From Macrothele yani (taxonomy: Eukaryota; Arthropoda; Arachnida; Araneae; Macrothelidae), in assembly GCA_039090855.1 (NCBI GenBank), contig CM077006.1:52833336-52897335 (forward strand): a stretch of 64,000 bases of DNA, written 5' to 3'. The notes beneath the pieces are model-generated. The model saw only the letters and a program-made list of their open reading frames with translations, was not told the origin of the DNA and made no database searches. A program made the position numbers and the translations under genes. Shown here piece by piece: positions 22,239-33,694 of the stretch. Position 1 is the first letter of the stretch, and the number at the start of each line of letters is the position of its first letter.

Positions 22239-24567
22239 AGGGGTTCCTCGTCATCATTATTTGTCCCGGATATGGATTTAAGTAACTTTCTCCAATGAGG
22301 TGGTACAAACGTAGGGAGTTCTTGGTTGCAGCATAAGTCCTCATACTTCAAAATGAAAAGGCTTTCAGCAAGGAAGACTGTCTGTTTGTTGACTCCATAG
22401 TTCAGCACCTGTACACGCTCCCAGTCCGGAACATATCCTTCTCGGTAAATGGTCGTAGTAAGCGCCGTATTTGCACGGCCTGTGCGAAGAGCATACTTAT
22501 GTTCAGAAATGCGGATATTAATCGTCCTTAAGGTGGAACCTATGTAGGAGCTAGGGATACCATCTGAGTCTTGATTATTTAATGGTATTCGGTAGACCCC
22601 CGGTCTCTGTAAGTTCAGAATCCCGTCTCTGACATTCCGGACCATAGAAAAGACGCTTCTTGTGGTCACACCGAAATTCAGGTCGTGTCTATGACAAGCT
22701 TTCTTAAGGATAGAGATATCAGGAGGATAATAGTCAACCTTACCCACATATTTAGTTGAGTTTGGTTCGGTGCACAGTGTGGTAAATTTTAACCTCTGAT
22801 AGTCAAGCAACAATCTCCGAAAGTAGTTGGTAGAATAACCCGACAGGTGAGCTAAATTTAGGATTTTAGATAATTCTTCATTCCTAAGTGATCTAGAAGA
22901 AGAATGTGAGTAGGCTCGTTTTATCAAAAAACGAAATGCTGCAGATTTGTGATCTGGGGGGGTGCGTTGATGATACCGGAATAATACAGGGGGTGAAGGT
23001 TGGTTTTCTATAAACCGAAAAACTTAGTTGATTTGAGGTCTGGTCCCGAACCAATAGAAAGTCTAAAAAAGGTAGACGTCCATGTTCTTCAATTTCTTGA
23101 GTAAAATTGATGGTAGGAAATTGGGAAGAGAGTAGTTGAGTAAATTCATTCAAAACTCGTTGGTCACGAGGTCAGAAAACCAGCATGTCGTCAACATATC
23201 TAAGTAATAGGAGAGGTTGATGTGGAAATTCAGCTAAGACTTTATACTCGAGATTCTGTAAAAGTATCTCAGTCAAAATGGTGGAGAGGGGGAACCCCAT
23301 TGGCACTCCCTCTAACTGTTGGAAACATTGGCCATTAAACGTAAAGTAAGACCTCCTGGCCACAAGTTTTAATGCGGACATTATGGCCTCAACCTCTATA
23401 TGAGAAAGAGAACTATTACTCTGTAATTTCTCTGCTATGATAGAATGCACTGTTTCTAATGGCATTTTCGGGAATAGCGACACAACATCGAGTGAAACCA
23501 TGAAAAAACCAGTTCCCGCTGAATCAAAGGTTTTGATGTGGTTTGAGGCTTGAGTTGAACTATTTATTGAGACTAGTGAGTTAAGAGTATAAGGTTTCAG
23601 ATAGATGGCTAGAAGCTTCTCGAGTGGACGGGTGGGACTCGCATAGCTTGATACCAACAATCTGAGGGGTTTTTCCGGCTCATGGGTTTTCATTTTACCA
23701 ATGAGGGACTCTAGGTCACACCGGCGGCTTCATCTTTGAAGAAATCACACTGGGTAGGGTTCCCTCATTTCTTAACTTGCTCAAGTCCTTAATGGTGGCC
23801 GAGGTCAGGTCTGACTTGACTGGACGATGTGGTATAAATTCGAGTGTCTGCTGTATTCTTAAGATGTAATCATTTCTGTTAAGAATGATAATTTGTTGAG
23901 TTTTGTCAGCAGTTATAATTGACAGGTCAGGGTTTCTATTCTACTATATGAGTTGTTCCCTTTCATAATTCAGGATCGGAGTTAGTGTATTTTGTGTTAA
24001 GATTGTTCTTGCCAAGTTGAAGCGAGTTTCGTCTTGCTCCCCCTCAGGTAAATTTTTAATAATGTTTTCAATCTGTGGGAGAGAGGACATAGGTCGAAAG
24101 TCAGAGGGAGGAAAGCTGAATTTAATCCCTCTGTTCAAGGCAAATTTTTGGGCTTCGTTCAATTGGTAGGAACTATAGTTGAGGAAAGGTTCTTGAATTG
24201 AAAAGTTGTTGTTAGAGGGTTATACTGAAGAGGATCTGAAAAACCTGTGGGTTGTACGGTTGGAAACCAAGACGCAAAGTTTCTTAATATGTCGTTGATT
24301 TATTTTTGAAACCTCAGAGTGTAGAGAAATAAAGAAGGCGTTTAGTCTTTGGTCCAGGGTGATTGCATGATTTTGAACAGTCATGTGGGAATAAGCTCTA
24401 CATGAACTTCGATTTAGAATATCCAGAAGGTTGCGTTTCCTGCGTATTTCCGTGGTTAAGCGTCTCATTTCAACCTTCCGTAAAACTCGAGAGTCCTTAG
24501 GTAAAACAACTGAACAATGTACAGTTAAGAATCTTGGAATCACCTGCAAAGACCTGCAGTTTATCAA
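22235..24567 (-). pseudogene. PLE reverse transcriptase / GIY-YIG polyprotein, minus copy
   Basis: Five open segments give the whole PLE protein. 24567-24220 is the N-terminal part. 24162-23944 has SFPPSDFRPMSSLPQIE. 23693-23172 is the reverse transcriptase core (SLDVVSLFPKMPLE, GVPMGFPLSTILTE, catalytic RYVDDML). 23153-22893 is the thumb (LPFLDFLLVR, YRKPTFT). 22927-22235 is the nuclease, with GVY at residues 110-112 and YIG at 128-130, conserved R139, and E142-H143. An intact protein would reverse-transcribe its RNA at nicked DNA. Here in-frame stops, a frameshift before the core and a one-base G-run expansion near 22956-22962 block it. The YIG nuclease motif is intact in this copy. Confidence 0.88.
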
Positions 24568-24753
24568 AAAATGTAGGTGGGTTTGTTGGTAGAAATTTTC
24601 TTTCTGATCTTACAGAATGTCCGTATGGCTCGTTCCATGTTTACACACATTTAAAAATAAGCGTATCAAGGGATACTTACATTGAAATTCCTCGTGCTTA
24701 TAGTAGCAGCTTAAAAGGTATTAAAATGAAGGAAAAATTAGCACGTTACGTTC

Positions 24754-25078
24754 ACAAAAATACTCATATGCTGTCTGCGTGCGGTGAATTTAAAACCACG
24801 TCCTCCAAAATTGCAAAATAAAAACTTTATTTACAATCTAAAAGCATAGTTAAATGCAAGAACTTTCGATACATCTAATGTCACATCATCAGGTATTATG
24901 TGCAAACTGAAACATGGGGTACACGAGTCTTTATACCAGACACAAAGTGATCAGATTTCCCTGGTGGTTGACAAAAGTCTATACAGGTGATGCCATTTCT
25001 ACAGACCAAAGTTTACATATAATAACAGAGAGATTATAATTAAAATAATCTAAAATTGGAAGTGAAAAACTAAAACTT
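24754..25078 (-). repeat. pLTR 2 of the PLE pair
   Basis: Minus-oriented, nearly full-length. It meets the inverted pLTR 3 directly, which forms the centre of the palindrome. Confidence 0.8.
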
Positions 25079-25284
25079 AAATCTGATCACTTTGTACCTG
25101 GTATAATGAGTCGTGTACCCCATGTTTCAGTTTGCACATAATGCCTGATGATGTGACATTAGATGTCTCGAAAGTTTTTGCATTTAACTGTGCTTTTAGA
25201 TTGTAAATAAAGTTTTTATTTTGCAATTTTGGAGGACGTGGTTTTAAATTCACCGCACGCAGACAGCATATGAGTATTTTTGTG
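25079..25284 (+). repeat. pLTR 3 of the PLE pair, truncated
   Basis: Plus-oriented. It lacks roughly the first 145 bp present in pLTR 4 (27799-28127) and begins at AAATCTGATCACTTTG. Confidence 0.8.
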
Positions 25285-25469
25285 AACGTAACGTGCTAAT
25301 TTTTCCTTCATTTTAATACCTTTTAAGCTGCTACTATAAGCACGAGGAATTTCAATGTAAGTATCCCTTGATACGCTTATTTTTAAATGTGTGTAAACAT
25401 GGAACGAGCCATACGGACATTCTGTAAGATCAGAAAGAAAATTTCTACCAACAAACCCACCTACATTTT

Positions 25470-27800
25470 TTGATAAACTGCAGGTCTTTGCAGGTGATTC
25501 CAAGATTCTTAACTGTACATTGTTCAGTTGTTTTACCTAAGGACTCTCGAGTTTTACGGAAGGTTGAAATGAGACGCTTAACCACGGAAATACGCAGGAA
25601 ACGCAACCTTCTGGATATTCTAAATCGAAGTTCATGTAGAGCTTATTCCCACATGACTGTTCAAAATCATGCAATCACCCTGGACCAAAGACTAAACGCC
25701 TTCTTTATTTCTCTACACTCTGAGGTTTCAAAAATAAATCAACGACATATTAAGAAACTTTGCGTCTTGGTTTCCAACCGTACAACCCACAGGTTTTTCA
25801 GATCCTCTTCAGTATAACCCTCTAACAACAACTTTTCAATTCAAGAACCTTTCCTCAACTATAGTTCCTACCAATTGAACGAAGCCCAAAAATTTGCCTT
25901 GAACAGAGGGATTAAATTCAGCTTTCCTCCCTCTGACTTTCGACCTATGTCCTCTCTCCCACAGATTGAAAACATTATTAAAAATTTACCTGAGGGGGAG
26001 CAAGACGAAACTCGCTTCAACTTGGCAAGAACAATCTTAACACAAAATACACTAACTCCGATCCTGAATTATGAAAGGGAACAACTCATATAGTAGAATA
26101 GAAACCCTGACCTGTCAATTATAACTGCTGACAAAACTCAACAAATTATCATTCTTAACAGAAATGATTACATCTTAAGAATACAGCAGACACTCGAATT
26201 TATACCACATCGTCCAGTCAAGTCAGACCTGACCTCGGCCACCATTAAGGACTTGAGCAAGTTAAGAAATGAGGGAACCCTACCCAGTGTGATTTCTTCA
26301 AAGATGAAGCCGCCGGTGTGACCTAGAGTCCCTCATTGGTAAAATGAAAACCCATGAGCCGGAAAAACCCCTCAGATTGTTGGTATCAAGCTATGCGAGT
26401 CCCACCCGTCCACTCGAGAAGCTTCTAGCCACCTATCTGAAACCTTATACTCTTAACTCACTAGTCTCAATAAATAGTTCAACTCAAGCCTCAAACCACA
26501 TCAAAACCTTTGATTCAGCGGGAACTGGTTTTTTCATGGCTTCACTCGATGTTGTGTCGCTATTCCCGAAAATGCCATTAGAAACAGTGCATTCTATCAT
26601 AGCAGAGAAATTACAGAGTAATAGTTCTCTTTCTCATATAGAGGTTGAGGCCATAATGTCCGCATTAAAACTTGTGGCCAGGAGGTCTTACTTTACGTTT
26701 AATGGCCAATGTTTCCAACAGTTAGAGGGAGCGCCAATGGGGTTCCCCCTCTCCACCATTTTGACTGAGATACTTTTACAGAATCTCGAGTATAAAGTCT
26801 TAGCTGAATTTCCACATCAACCTCTCCTATTACTTAGATATGTTGACGACATGCTGGTTTTCTGACCTCGTGACCAACGAGTTTTGAATGAATTTACTCA
26901 ACTACTCTCTTCCCAATTTCCTACCATCAATTTTACTCAAGAAATTGAGGAACATGGACGTCTACCTTTTTTAGACTTTCTATTGGTTCGGGACCAGACC
27001 TCAAATCAACTAAGTTTTTCGGTTTATAGAAAACCAACCTTCACCCCCTGTATTATTCCGGTATCATCAACGCACCCCCCAGATCACAAATCTGCAGCAT
27101 TTCGTTTTTTGATAAAACGAGCCTACTCACATTCTTCTTCTAGATCACTTAGGAATGAAGAGTTATCTAAAATCCTAAATTTAGCTTACCTGTCGGGTTA
27201 TTATACCAACTACTTTCGGAGATTGTTGCTTGACTATCAGAGGTTAAAATTTACCACACTGTGCACCGAACCAAACTCAACTAAATATGTGGGTAAGGTT
27301 GACTATTATCCTCCTGTTATCTCTATCCTTAAGAAAGCTTGTCATAGACACGACCTGAATTTTGGTGTGACCACAAGAAGCGTCTTTTCTATGGTCCGGA
27401 ATGGCAGAGATGGGATTCCGAACTTACAGAGACCGGGGGTCTACCGAATACCATTAAATAATCAAGACCCAGATGGTACCCCTAGCTCCTACATAGATTC
27501 CACCGTAAGGACGATTAATATCCGCATTTCTGAACATAAGTATGCTCTTCTCACAGGCCGTGCAAATACGGCGCTTACTACGACCCTTTACCGAGAAGGA
27601 TATGTTCCGGACTGGGAGCGTGTACAGGTGCTGAACTATGAAGTCAACAAACAGACAGTCTTCCTTGCTGAAAGCCTTTTCATTTTGAAGTATGGGGACT
27701 TATGCTGCAACCAAGAACTTCTTACGTTTGTACCATCTCAATAGAGAAAGTTACTTAAATCCATATCCGGGACAAATAATGATGACGAGGAACCCCTGTA
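25470..27800 (+). pseudogene. PLE reverse transcriptase / GIY-YIG polyprotein, plus copy
   Basis: Near-identical inverted partner of 22235-24567. Open segments are 25470-25817, 25875-26093, 26344-26865 (core with SLDVVSLFPKMPLE, GAPMGFPLST and RYVDDML) and 26884-27744 (thumb plus nuclease). It shares with the minus copy an in-frame TAA near 25815, two adjacent TAG codons at 26091-26096, a frameshift before 26344 and a TGA after the YVDDMLVF block. Private differences are YIG changed to YID in the nuclease and a TGG-to-TAG stop in PHWRKLL (reads PSQ-stop). It lacks the G-run frameshift of its partner. Inactive. Confidence 0.88.
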
Positions 27801-28127
27801 AGTTTTATTTTTTCACTTCGAATTTTAGATTATTTTAATTATAATCTCTGTGTTATTATATGTAAACTTTGGTCTGTAGAAATGGCATCACCTGTATAGA
27901 CTTTTGGCCACCACCAAGGAAATCTGATCACTTTGTGTCTGGTATAAAGACTCTTGTACCCCATGTTTCAGTTTGCACATAATTCCTGATGATAAGACAT
28001 TAGATGTCTCGAAAGTTCTTGCATTTAACTATGCTTTTGGATTGTAAATAAAGTTTTTATTTTGCAATTTCGGAGGACATGGTTTTAAATTCACCGCACG
28101 CAAACAGCATATGAGTATTTTTGTGAA
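27799..28127 (+). repeat. pLTR 4 of the PLE pair
   Basis: Plus-oriented full terminal repeat, followed by the ~30-bp 3' extension up to 28156. Confidence 0.85.
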
Positions 28128-28156
28128 CGTAACGTGCAAATTTTTCCTTCATTTTA

Positions 28157-28691
28157 ATATTTTTTGATGTTTATTTCTTCATGGTTGAAAATTGTGTGTA
28201 GACATTCAAGGGGACTATGTAGAAAAACAGGTGTACCATATTTTTTTATGGCTATCCCTTCATGTTTGGAAAAAGTGTGTGTACCTTCATAGGGTACTAT
28301 GTAGAAAAACAAGCCTGCCATATTTTCCATGACCATTTCTTCATGGTTGGAAAAAGTATGTAAGCCTTCACAGTTGGGCCGTATAGAAAGGTTGGAAGAT
28401 TGGTTTACTATACATTTTCATGACCATTCCTTCATGGTAGGAAAAGAGTGTGGACTTCAATGAGACTATGTATAAAAATAGGCCCACCATACATTTCCAT
28501 GACCATCCCTTCATGGTTGGAAAAAGTGTGTGGACGTTCAAGGAGACCATTTAGAAAAACATGCGTGTCCGATCCTTCAAGAGGACTATGCAGAAAATAG
28601 GCTTACCATATTTTTCTATGACCATTTCTTCATTGTTGGAAAAAATGTGTGAACTTTCAAGGGGATTATGTGGAAAAATAGGCCTACCATA
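28157..28691. repeat. Minisatellite of about 80-90-bp units, right part
   Basis: Same units and orientation as 21404-21901, resuming after the PLE pair. It is then interrupted by Tc1-D and ends at about 30180. Confidence 0.85.
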
Positions 28692-28947
28692 TACACTGAC
28701 GGAAAAAAATCCCAACACCAAGAAGGGGTTGTGTTAGATAAACGACAGTTCGTAGGCGGTGAGAGTACATCTGTAAGATGACGTCTATGCAAATTTCGCG
28801 CTCGGCGCATACGTGTGGCGCTAGTAGCGCCCATCGGAACATGCAAAGCAGGTTTACTGTAAATACGCGCTGTAACGTTCGTGAGCGTTAGTTATCGTTG
28901 AGATTCGACGTAGGGTGTTGATGTTAGTCAAGAATACCTTTAAGAAG

Positions 28948-29978
28948 CCATTATCAACAGCTCACGGAATTTGAACGAGGTCGTGTAATAGGGCTACGAG
29001 AAGGTGGATTTTCTTTCCGCAATATTGCAGAACGACTTGGCAGGAATGTAGCCACTGTGCATGATTGTTGGCAGTGGTGGTCAAGGGAAGGTACTGCCTC
29101 AAGAAGACCGGGTTCCAGGCAGCCACGTGGCACTACTGAGAGGAAAGACCGCCGTATACGGCGTATGGCCGTGGCGCATCGTACCGCGTCTGCGGCAGCA
29201 ATTCGAGCTGCAGTTGCGACCACAGTGACACAACGAACTGTTACAAATCGGTTACTTGAAGGTCAGCTCCGAGCCAGACGCCCTGTAGCGTGCATTCCAC
29301 TACCTCCAAACTCCAAACCACTGCCGTTTGCGACGTCAGTGGTGTCAAGCTAGAGCTCATTGGAGGACGGAGTGGAGATCTGTTGTGTTTTCTGATGAAA
29401 GCCGGTTCTGCCTGGGTGCTAGTGATGACCATGTGTTGGTTAGAAGGAGGCCAGGTGAGCGCCTGCAACCAATCTGTCTGCGGCCGAGACACACTGGACC
29501 TACACCTGGAGTTATGGTTTGGGGAGCAATTTCCTATGACAGCAGGAGCACTCTCGTGTGCGTGGGATCCTATGTGTGATCATAGGATCCCACGCACACT
29601 GACGGCACAGTTGTACGTCGGTCTGGTGATTCAACCTGTTGTGCTGCCATTCATGAACAGCATTCCAGGGGTGTTTTTCAACAGGATAACGCTCGCCCGC
29701 ATACCGCTGTTGTAACCCAACATGCTCTACAGAGTGTCGACATGTTGCCGTGGCCTGCTAGATCACCAGATCTTTCACCAATCGAGCACGTATGGGACAT
29801 CATTGGACGACAACTCCAGCGTCACCCCCAACCAGCATTAACCGTCCCTGTATTGACCAACCAAGTGCAACAGGCATGGAACTCCATCCCACAAACTGAC
29901 ATCCAGCACCTGTACGACACAATGCATAAACGTTTGCGTTCTTGCATTCAACATTTTGGCGGTTACACCGATTATTAA
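28948..29978 (+). pseudogene. Tc1-like transposase, frameshifted by an internal palindrome
   Basis: Blocks in order: HTH (LTEFERGRVIGLREGGFSFRN, then HDCWQWWSREG), an Arg-rich linker, second HTH (KDRRIRRMAVAHRTAS, VTQRTVTNRLL), and the first catalytic Asp in VVFSDESRFCLG near 29370. Then come GVMVWGAISYDSR, the second Asp (FQQDNARPHTA near 29675) and the Glu (SPDLSPIEHVWD), with 32 residues between. The C-terminus is GGYTDY with a stop at 29976. Pieces lie in at least three frames, and a perfect inverted repeat at 29556-29599 disrupts the middle. The family resembles Tc1-like transposases common in spiders and other arthropods; that comparison is from memory of the motif set. Confidence 0.88.
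29556..29599. repeat. Perfect 19-bp palindrome arms inside Tc1-D
   Basis: Arms 29556-29574 (GTGTGCGTGGGATCCTATG) and 29581-29599 with a 6-nt loop. It is located in the transposase where the reading frame breaks. Confidence 0.95.
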
Positions 29979-30180
29979 TGTACCAGCATTTCACATTTAA
30001 AATGGCTCTTCTCGCGCTGACAATAAGCTGTGATCTTGAAACCTTAATCGATTAAATATGTTACCTATACAAATGTATTGCCGCCATTTCATTCCTCTAC
30101 AACTATTTTTTCGTGGTGTTGGGATTTTTTTCCGTCAGTGTATTTTCTAAGACCATTCCTTCACGATCGGGCTGAGAACT

Positions 30181-31383
30181 TTTGGGGCATCCCTCATAGT
30201 AGATTAAGTGATTTCAATTTGGTTTCAAAATGTTATTTTCTGTGAACAAAAATTGACCATGTGTACTGCACCATTACTTTTAATGTTGAAAATGTTAATG
30301 AACATTTCAGTATTACAAATGAAATTCACTCCAAACTGCGGAATAATTCACGAGCACAAAAAATATTTAGGAAGAATAATGTATCAGATACTTATTACTG
30401 ATTTCCTCACAGAGCATGTCAAATGTATATCCCTGAATTTACACTCTCAGGGTTTACATTTCGTTTTTTCATGATGAAATGTTCATAAACTCATCTTTTT
30501 AATAAATTGCATTTCATAAAGATTTGTTTTACAGCAAACCGTATTCGTGTGCCAGGGAAATCAAATTCATCATCTTATTTACATTGCGTTGTACATTATG
30601 TACGTGCGCAGAGGAAATAAAGAAACTCAACTCCTCGTCATCTTTTATTCTGAATTTTCACAATGGTTTACAATCATGGACATTATAAGGCTTTTACATA
30701 TGAGTGGAAGGAACAGCAATTCACGAATTAGTATGAATTTTTTACAGATACTGAGAGAACATTAACAGCATGCATAGAAAAGTCCCTTTACAAACAGACA
30801 AAGATTGTGATGATAATAAACACTTACAACATACACAGAAACAGCATTTACAAAGAGCATTTTGTTATATTAAAGGGGTTCTCTACAATTTTTCTTAGTT
30901 TTGTGATTATGATAGTTTTTTTAACGTCAAGTGCAAGATAAAGACTACAAGAAATGAACAAATACCATTTATATAATTAGCTGATATTTTGAAAATGTAC
31001 TTGTCTTTTCACACTAATGTAAGTGCATATATCACAGCAAAGCAGTTTTCTCCATGACAGATCATAGGATTAAGTATGTTTTCTGTCTGAAAATCCATCC
31101 TCTCATAAGGCACAGTTTTAACATTGATTGCAATTTCAAAGTTTAGTATGATTAAAATTAATACACCACTCAATGTATGTGTATTTTTTCACATGGAGTT
31201 GGAATATGCATGTGATTTCAAGATTTGGCTTTGCCATAGCAAATGCTTCTAACATACTTTGCGACAACACTGTAAAATAAACGATATGGAATAAGCTGAA
31301 GAAGTTAAAATGTTATACATAGAATGGATTATTGAGTATCCAGTGCTCTGGTCAACTATGTGTGGATGAGAGAGCGTCAAATA
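30181..31383. other. Stretch without a recognisable gene
   Basis: About 1.2 kb of AT-rich DNA. Open frames of at most 88 codons, none recognisable. No repeat structure seen. Confidence 0.45.
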
Positions 31384-31531
31384 GCCGCCCCGGTGGCGCA
31401 GTGGTCTAAGCGATGGCTTCTGATCATTCCTTCGAGATGGCTCCGGGTTCGAATCCCGGTGACGCATGGATTTTGTGCTTGTCTTACGACCTTGCCTCTC
31501 TCCCTTCCCTGAAATCAGTGGCTTTAAATTA
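31384..31531 (+). mobile_element. SINE-A copy, 3' truncated
   Basis: tRNA-like head intact (boxes A and B). The body ends after GTGGCTTTAAATTA, so the conserved tail is missing. Confidence 0.88.
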
Positions 31532-31753
31532 AGCTGACCAGAAGTCCCGAATTCTTGAGGACAGTCCTCGAATTTAGTGCACAGTCCCCAAAAACGTCTG
31601 ATGCCTTTGGGGACGCAAATTATCCTCCAAATTTGATGTGTGTCCTCGAATTTACACTTTATCGTTAGATTTCTAATGAAAAGTGTTCTTCAAAATAGTT
31701 TTCGTTGTACCAATTTCCCAACATGCTTCTCGTAAAAAAAATAAAAAAAAAAT

Positions 31754-31967
31754 GCCGCCCCGGTGGCGCAGTGGTCTAAGCGCTGACTTATGACCATTCG
31801 TCCGTGAAAAGGTCCGTGTTCGAATCCCGGTGAGGCATGGATGTTGTGTTTCGCATACGGCACTGGGTCTCTCCCTTTCCTGGAACCAGTGACCCTAAAT
31901 TACGGATGGGCGATTGTTTATAGCCCATTCAGTTGCTTACGGTGGTCGTTAAACCTTCAAAAAAAAT
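31754..31967 (+). mobile_element. SINE-A copy
   Basis: Full-length plus-orientation SINE-A with an A-tail. It is followed at once by the inverted copy at 31985. Confidence 0.9.
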
Positions 31968-31984
31968 AAAATGAATGTTTTTTT

Positions 31985-32189
31985 TTCGAGTTTAACGACC
32001 ACCGTGAGCAACTCTAAAGACTATAAGCAGTCGCCTGCCCCTAATTTGGGGACACTCCTTCTAGGGAAACGAGAGAGCAAGTGCTGTTAGACAAACACAC
32101 TACCCATGTCTCATTCAGGACTCGAACCCGTACCAACTTGGACGAAGGTCAGTGGCCAGCAGTAAGAGTACTGCACCACTGGGACGGCC
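31985..32189 (-). mobile_element. SINE-A copy, strongly diverged
   Basis: Minus orientation. The tail motif GTCGTTAAAC (inverse) and body are clear but box B is altered to GGGTTCGAGTCC. Older than neighbouring copies. Confidence 0.8.
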
Positions 32190-32280
32190 AAATTTCGATC
32201 GCACTTGTTCTGAGTTCTTCCAAAAACTTTGGCAAAATGAAAAACTCGCCATGCAATTCTTTCATTAGCATTCAGCTTGA

Positions 32281-32502
32281 TTTTTTTTTTTTTATTGGAG
32301 GTTTAACGACCACCGTGAGCAACTCGATGGGCTATAAGCAGTCGCTCGTCCCTAATTTAGGGTCACCGGTTCCAGGGATGGAAGAGAGCCAGTGCCGTAA
32401 GACAAAACACAGCATCCATGCCTCACCGGGATTCGAACCCAGATCCCTTTCAGACGAGTGATCAGAGGCCATCGCTTAGACCACTGGGCAACCAGGGCGG
32501 CC
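32281..32502 (-). mobile_element. SINE-A copy
   Basis: Full-length minus-orientation copy. The head has small changes (box A read as TTGCCCAGTGGTCTAAG). Confidence 0.9.
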
Positions 32503-32527
32503 AGCTTGGTTTTAATTCAGCACATAT

Positions 32528-32757
32528 TTTTTTTTTTTTTTTTTTTTTGATTGGAGGTTTAACGACCACCGTGAGCAACTCAATGGGCTATAAGCAGTCG
32601 CCCGTCCCTAATTTAGGGTCACTGGTTCCAGGGAAGGGAGAGAGCCAGTGCCGTAAGACAAACACAACATCCATGCCTCACCGGGATTCGAACCCGGACC
32701 CCAGACGGACGAATGATCAGAGGCCAGCGCCTTAGACCACTGCGCCACCGGGGCGGC
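32528..32757 (-). mobile_element. SINE-A copy
   Basis: Full-length, near consensus, minus orientation. Target duplication CAGCACATAT at 32518-32527 and directly after 32757. Confidence 0.93.
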
Positions 32758-33024
32758 TCAGCACATATACCAAAGGTAAAGCATTTCACTTTTTGCTAAT
32801 ACGTTCTCGCCGTTATAGCTCTGATTTGTCAGTACAAATTACCAATATTCTTCAAAATATATCCTTCTAAGACAAATTTACATATGTAACATCGCACTTT
32901 ATAGAAATAATATGGTTTTGTTAAAAAAAATTCATATTAATTTTGAGTATGTATGTGTTCCCAAATGATTTGCCGATGCTGAAACGCCATTTTGTCCTCA
33001 AATAAGTGTTCCAATATCTCATCA

Positions 33025-33104
33025 CCTTACCCTAAATTACTGATGGGCGACTGCTTATAGCCCACTAAGTTGCTCACGGTGGTCGTTAAACCTCCAATCA
33101 GAAA
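33025..33104 (+). mobile_element. SINE-A tail fragment
   Basis: Only the last ~80 bp of SINE-A is present (CCCTAAATTAC ... GTCGTTAAACCTCCAAT). The tRNA-like head is missing. Confidence 0.8.
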
Positions 33105-33448
33105 AGGCGAACGTCAGATTATGAAATGTGCAGGATTTTCGCACATCATTTTCTTTATTGTCTTATTGCTAATGGGGCCTGGCATTTGTTCGGGTTTTAC
33201 TGAAACTTCATGACACGACTGATGGGGACATTTTCACATTTTCTTAAATTTATCAATAGCCTAATTTTTACCTAAGCATTTAATTGTAATGACTTCGAAT
33301 AAGATAAAAAAAAAAAAGAACTAGTAATTTCCTTCCAGAACATCTGACACCAATTGGTTTTATATATAATTTCATTAGTTGATTTTGTTTTTTAACCCAA
33401 CTATTATCTATACCAGGCCGTGCCGGCTCGCAGGTAAAAATTCAGTAT

Positions 33449-33659
33449 GCCGCCATGGTGGCGCAGGGGTTTAAGCGATCATTCGTCCGTAAGGGGTGTG
33501 GGCTCGAATCCCGGTGAGGCATGGATGTTGTGTTTGGCTTACGGCACTGGCTCTCTCCCTTCCCTGGAACCAGTGACCCCAAATTAGGGACGGGCTACTG
33601 CTTATAGCCCATTGAGTTGCTCACGGTGGTCGTTAAACCTCCAATAAAAAAAAAAAAAA
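33449..33659 (+). mobile_element. SINE-A copy with shortened head
   Basis: Plus orientation. The segment between the boxes lacks about 13 nt (GCGATCATTCG). Box B is altered to GGCTCGAATCCCGG. A-tail present. Confidence 0.88.
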
Positions 33660-33694
33660 TGTTGGTGAGGCAAAGAACCAGCCCATTACATATA

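Larger units (their letters stand above)
21911..28156. mobile_element. Composite of two Penelope-like elements, head to head
   Basis: A minus-strand PLE (21911-25078) and a plus-strand PLE (25079-28156) meet at about 25078/25079. Four pLTR-type repeats lie at the outer ends and at the centre. ATATTTTTT flanks the whole unit at 21902-21910 and 28157-28165, and the interrupted minisatellite resumes there in register. This indicates that the pair sits at one insertion site with a 9-bp target duplication. Only the right end carries a ~30-bp extension beyond the pLTR (CGTGCAAATTTTTCC...), as is known for Penelope 3' ends. Confidence 0.85.
28694..30140 (+). mobile_element. Tc1-D: full-length Tc1-like element in the minisatellite
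   Basis: Inverted ends CACTGACGGAAAAAAATCCC and the inverse at 30121-30140, with TA at 28692-28693 and 30141-30142. The minisatellite reads through in register when the element is removed (ACCATA joined to TTTTC), which confirms the borders. Length 1447 bp. Confidence 0.93.

Noticed and set aside
29057..29715. Overlapping long frames on both strands in Tc1-D as separate genes
   Set aside because: All are alternative-frame readings of one frameshifted transposase.
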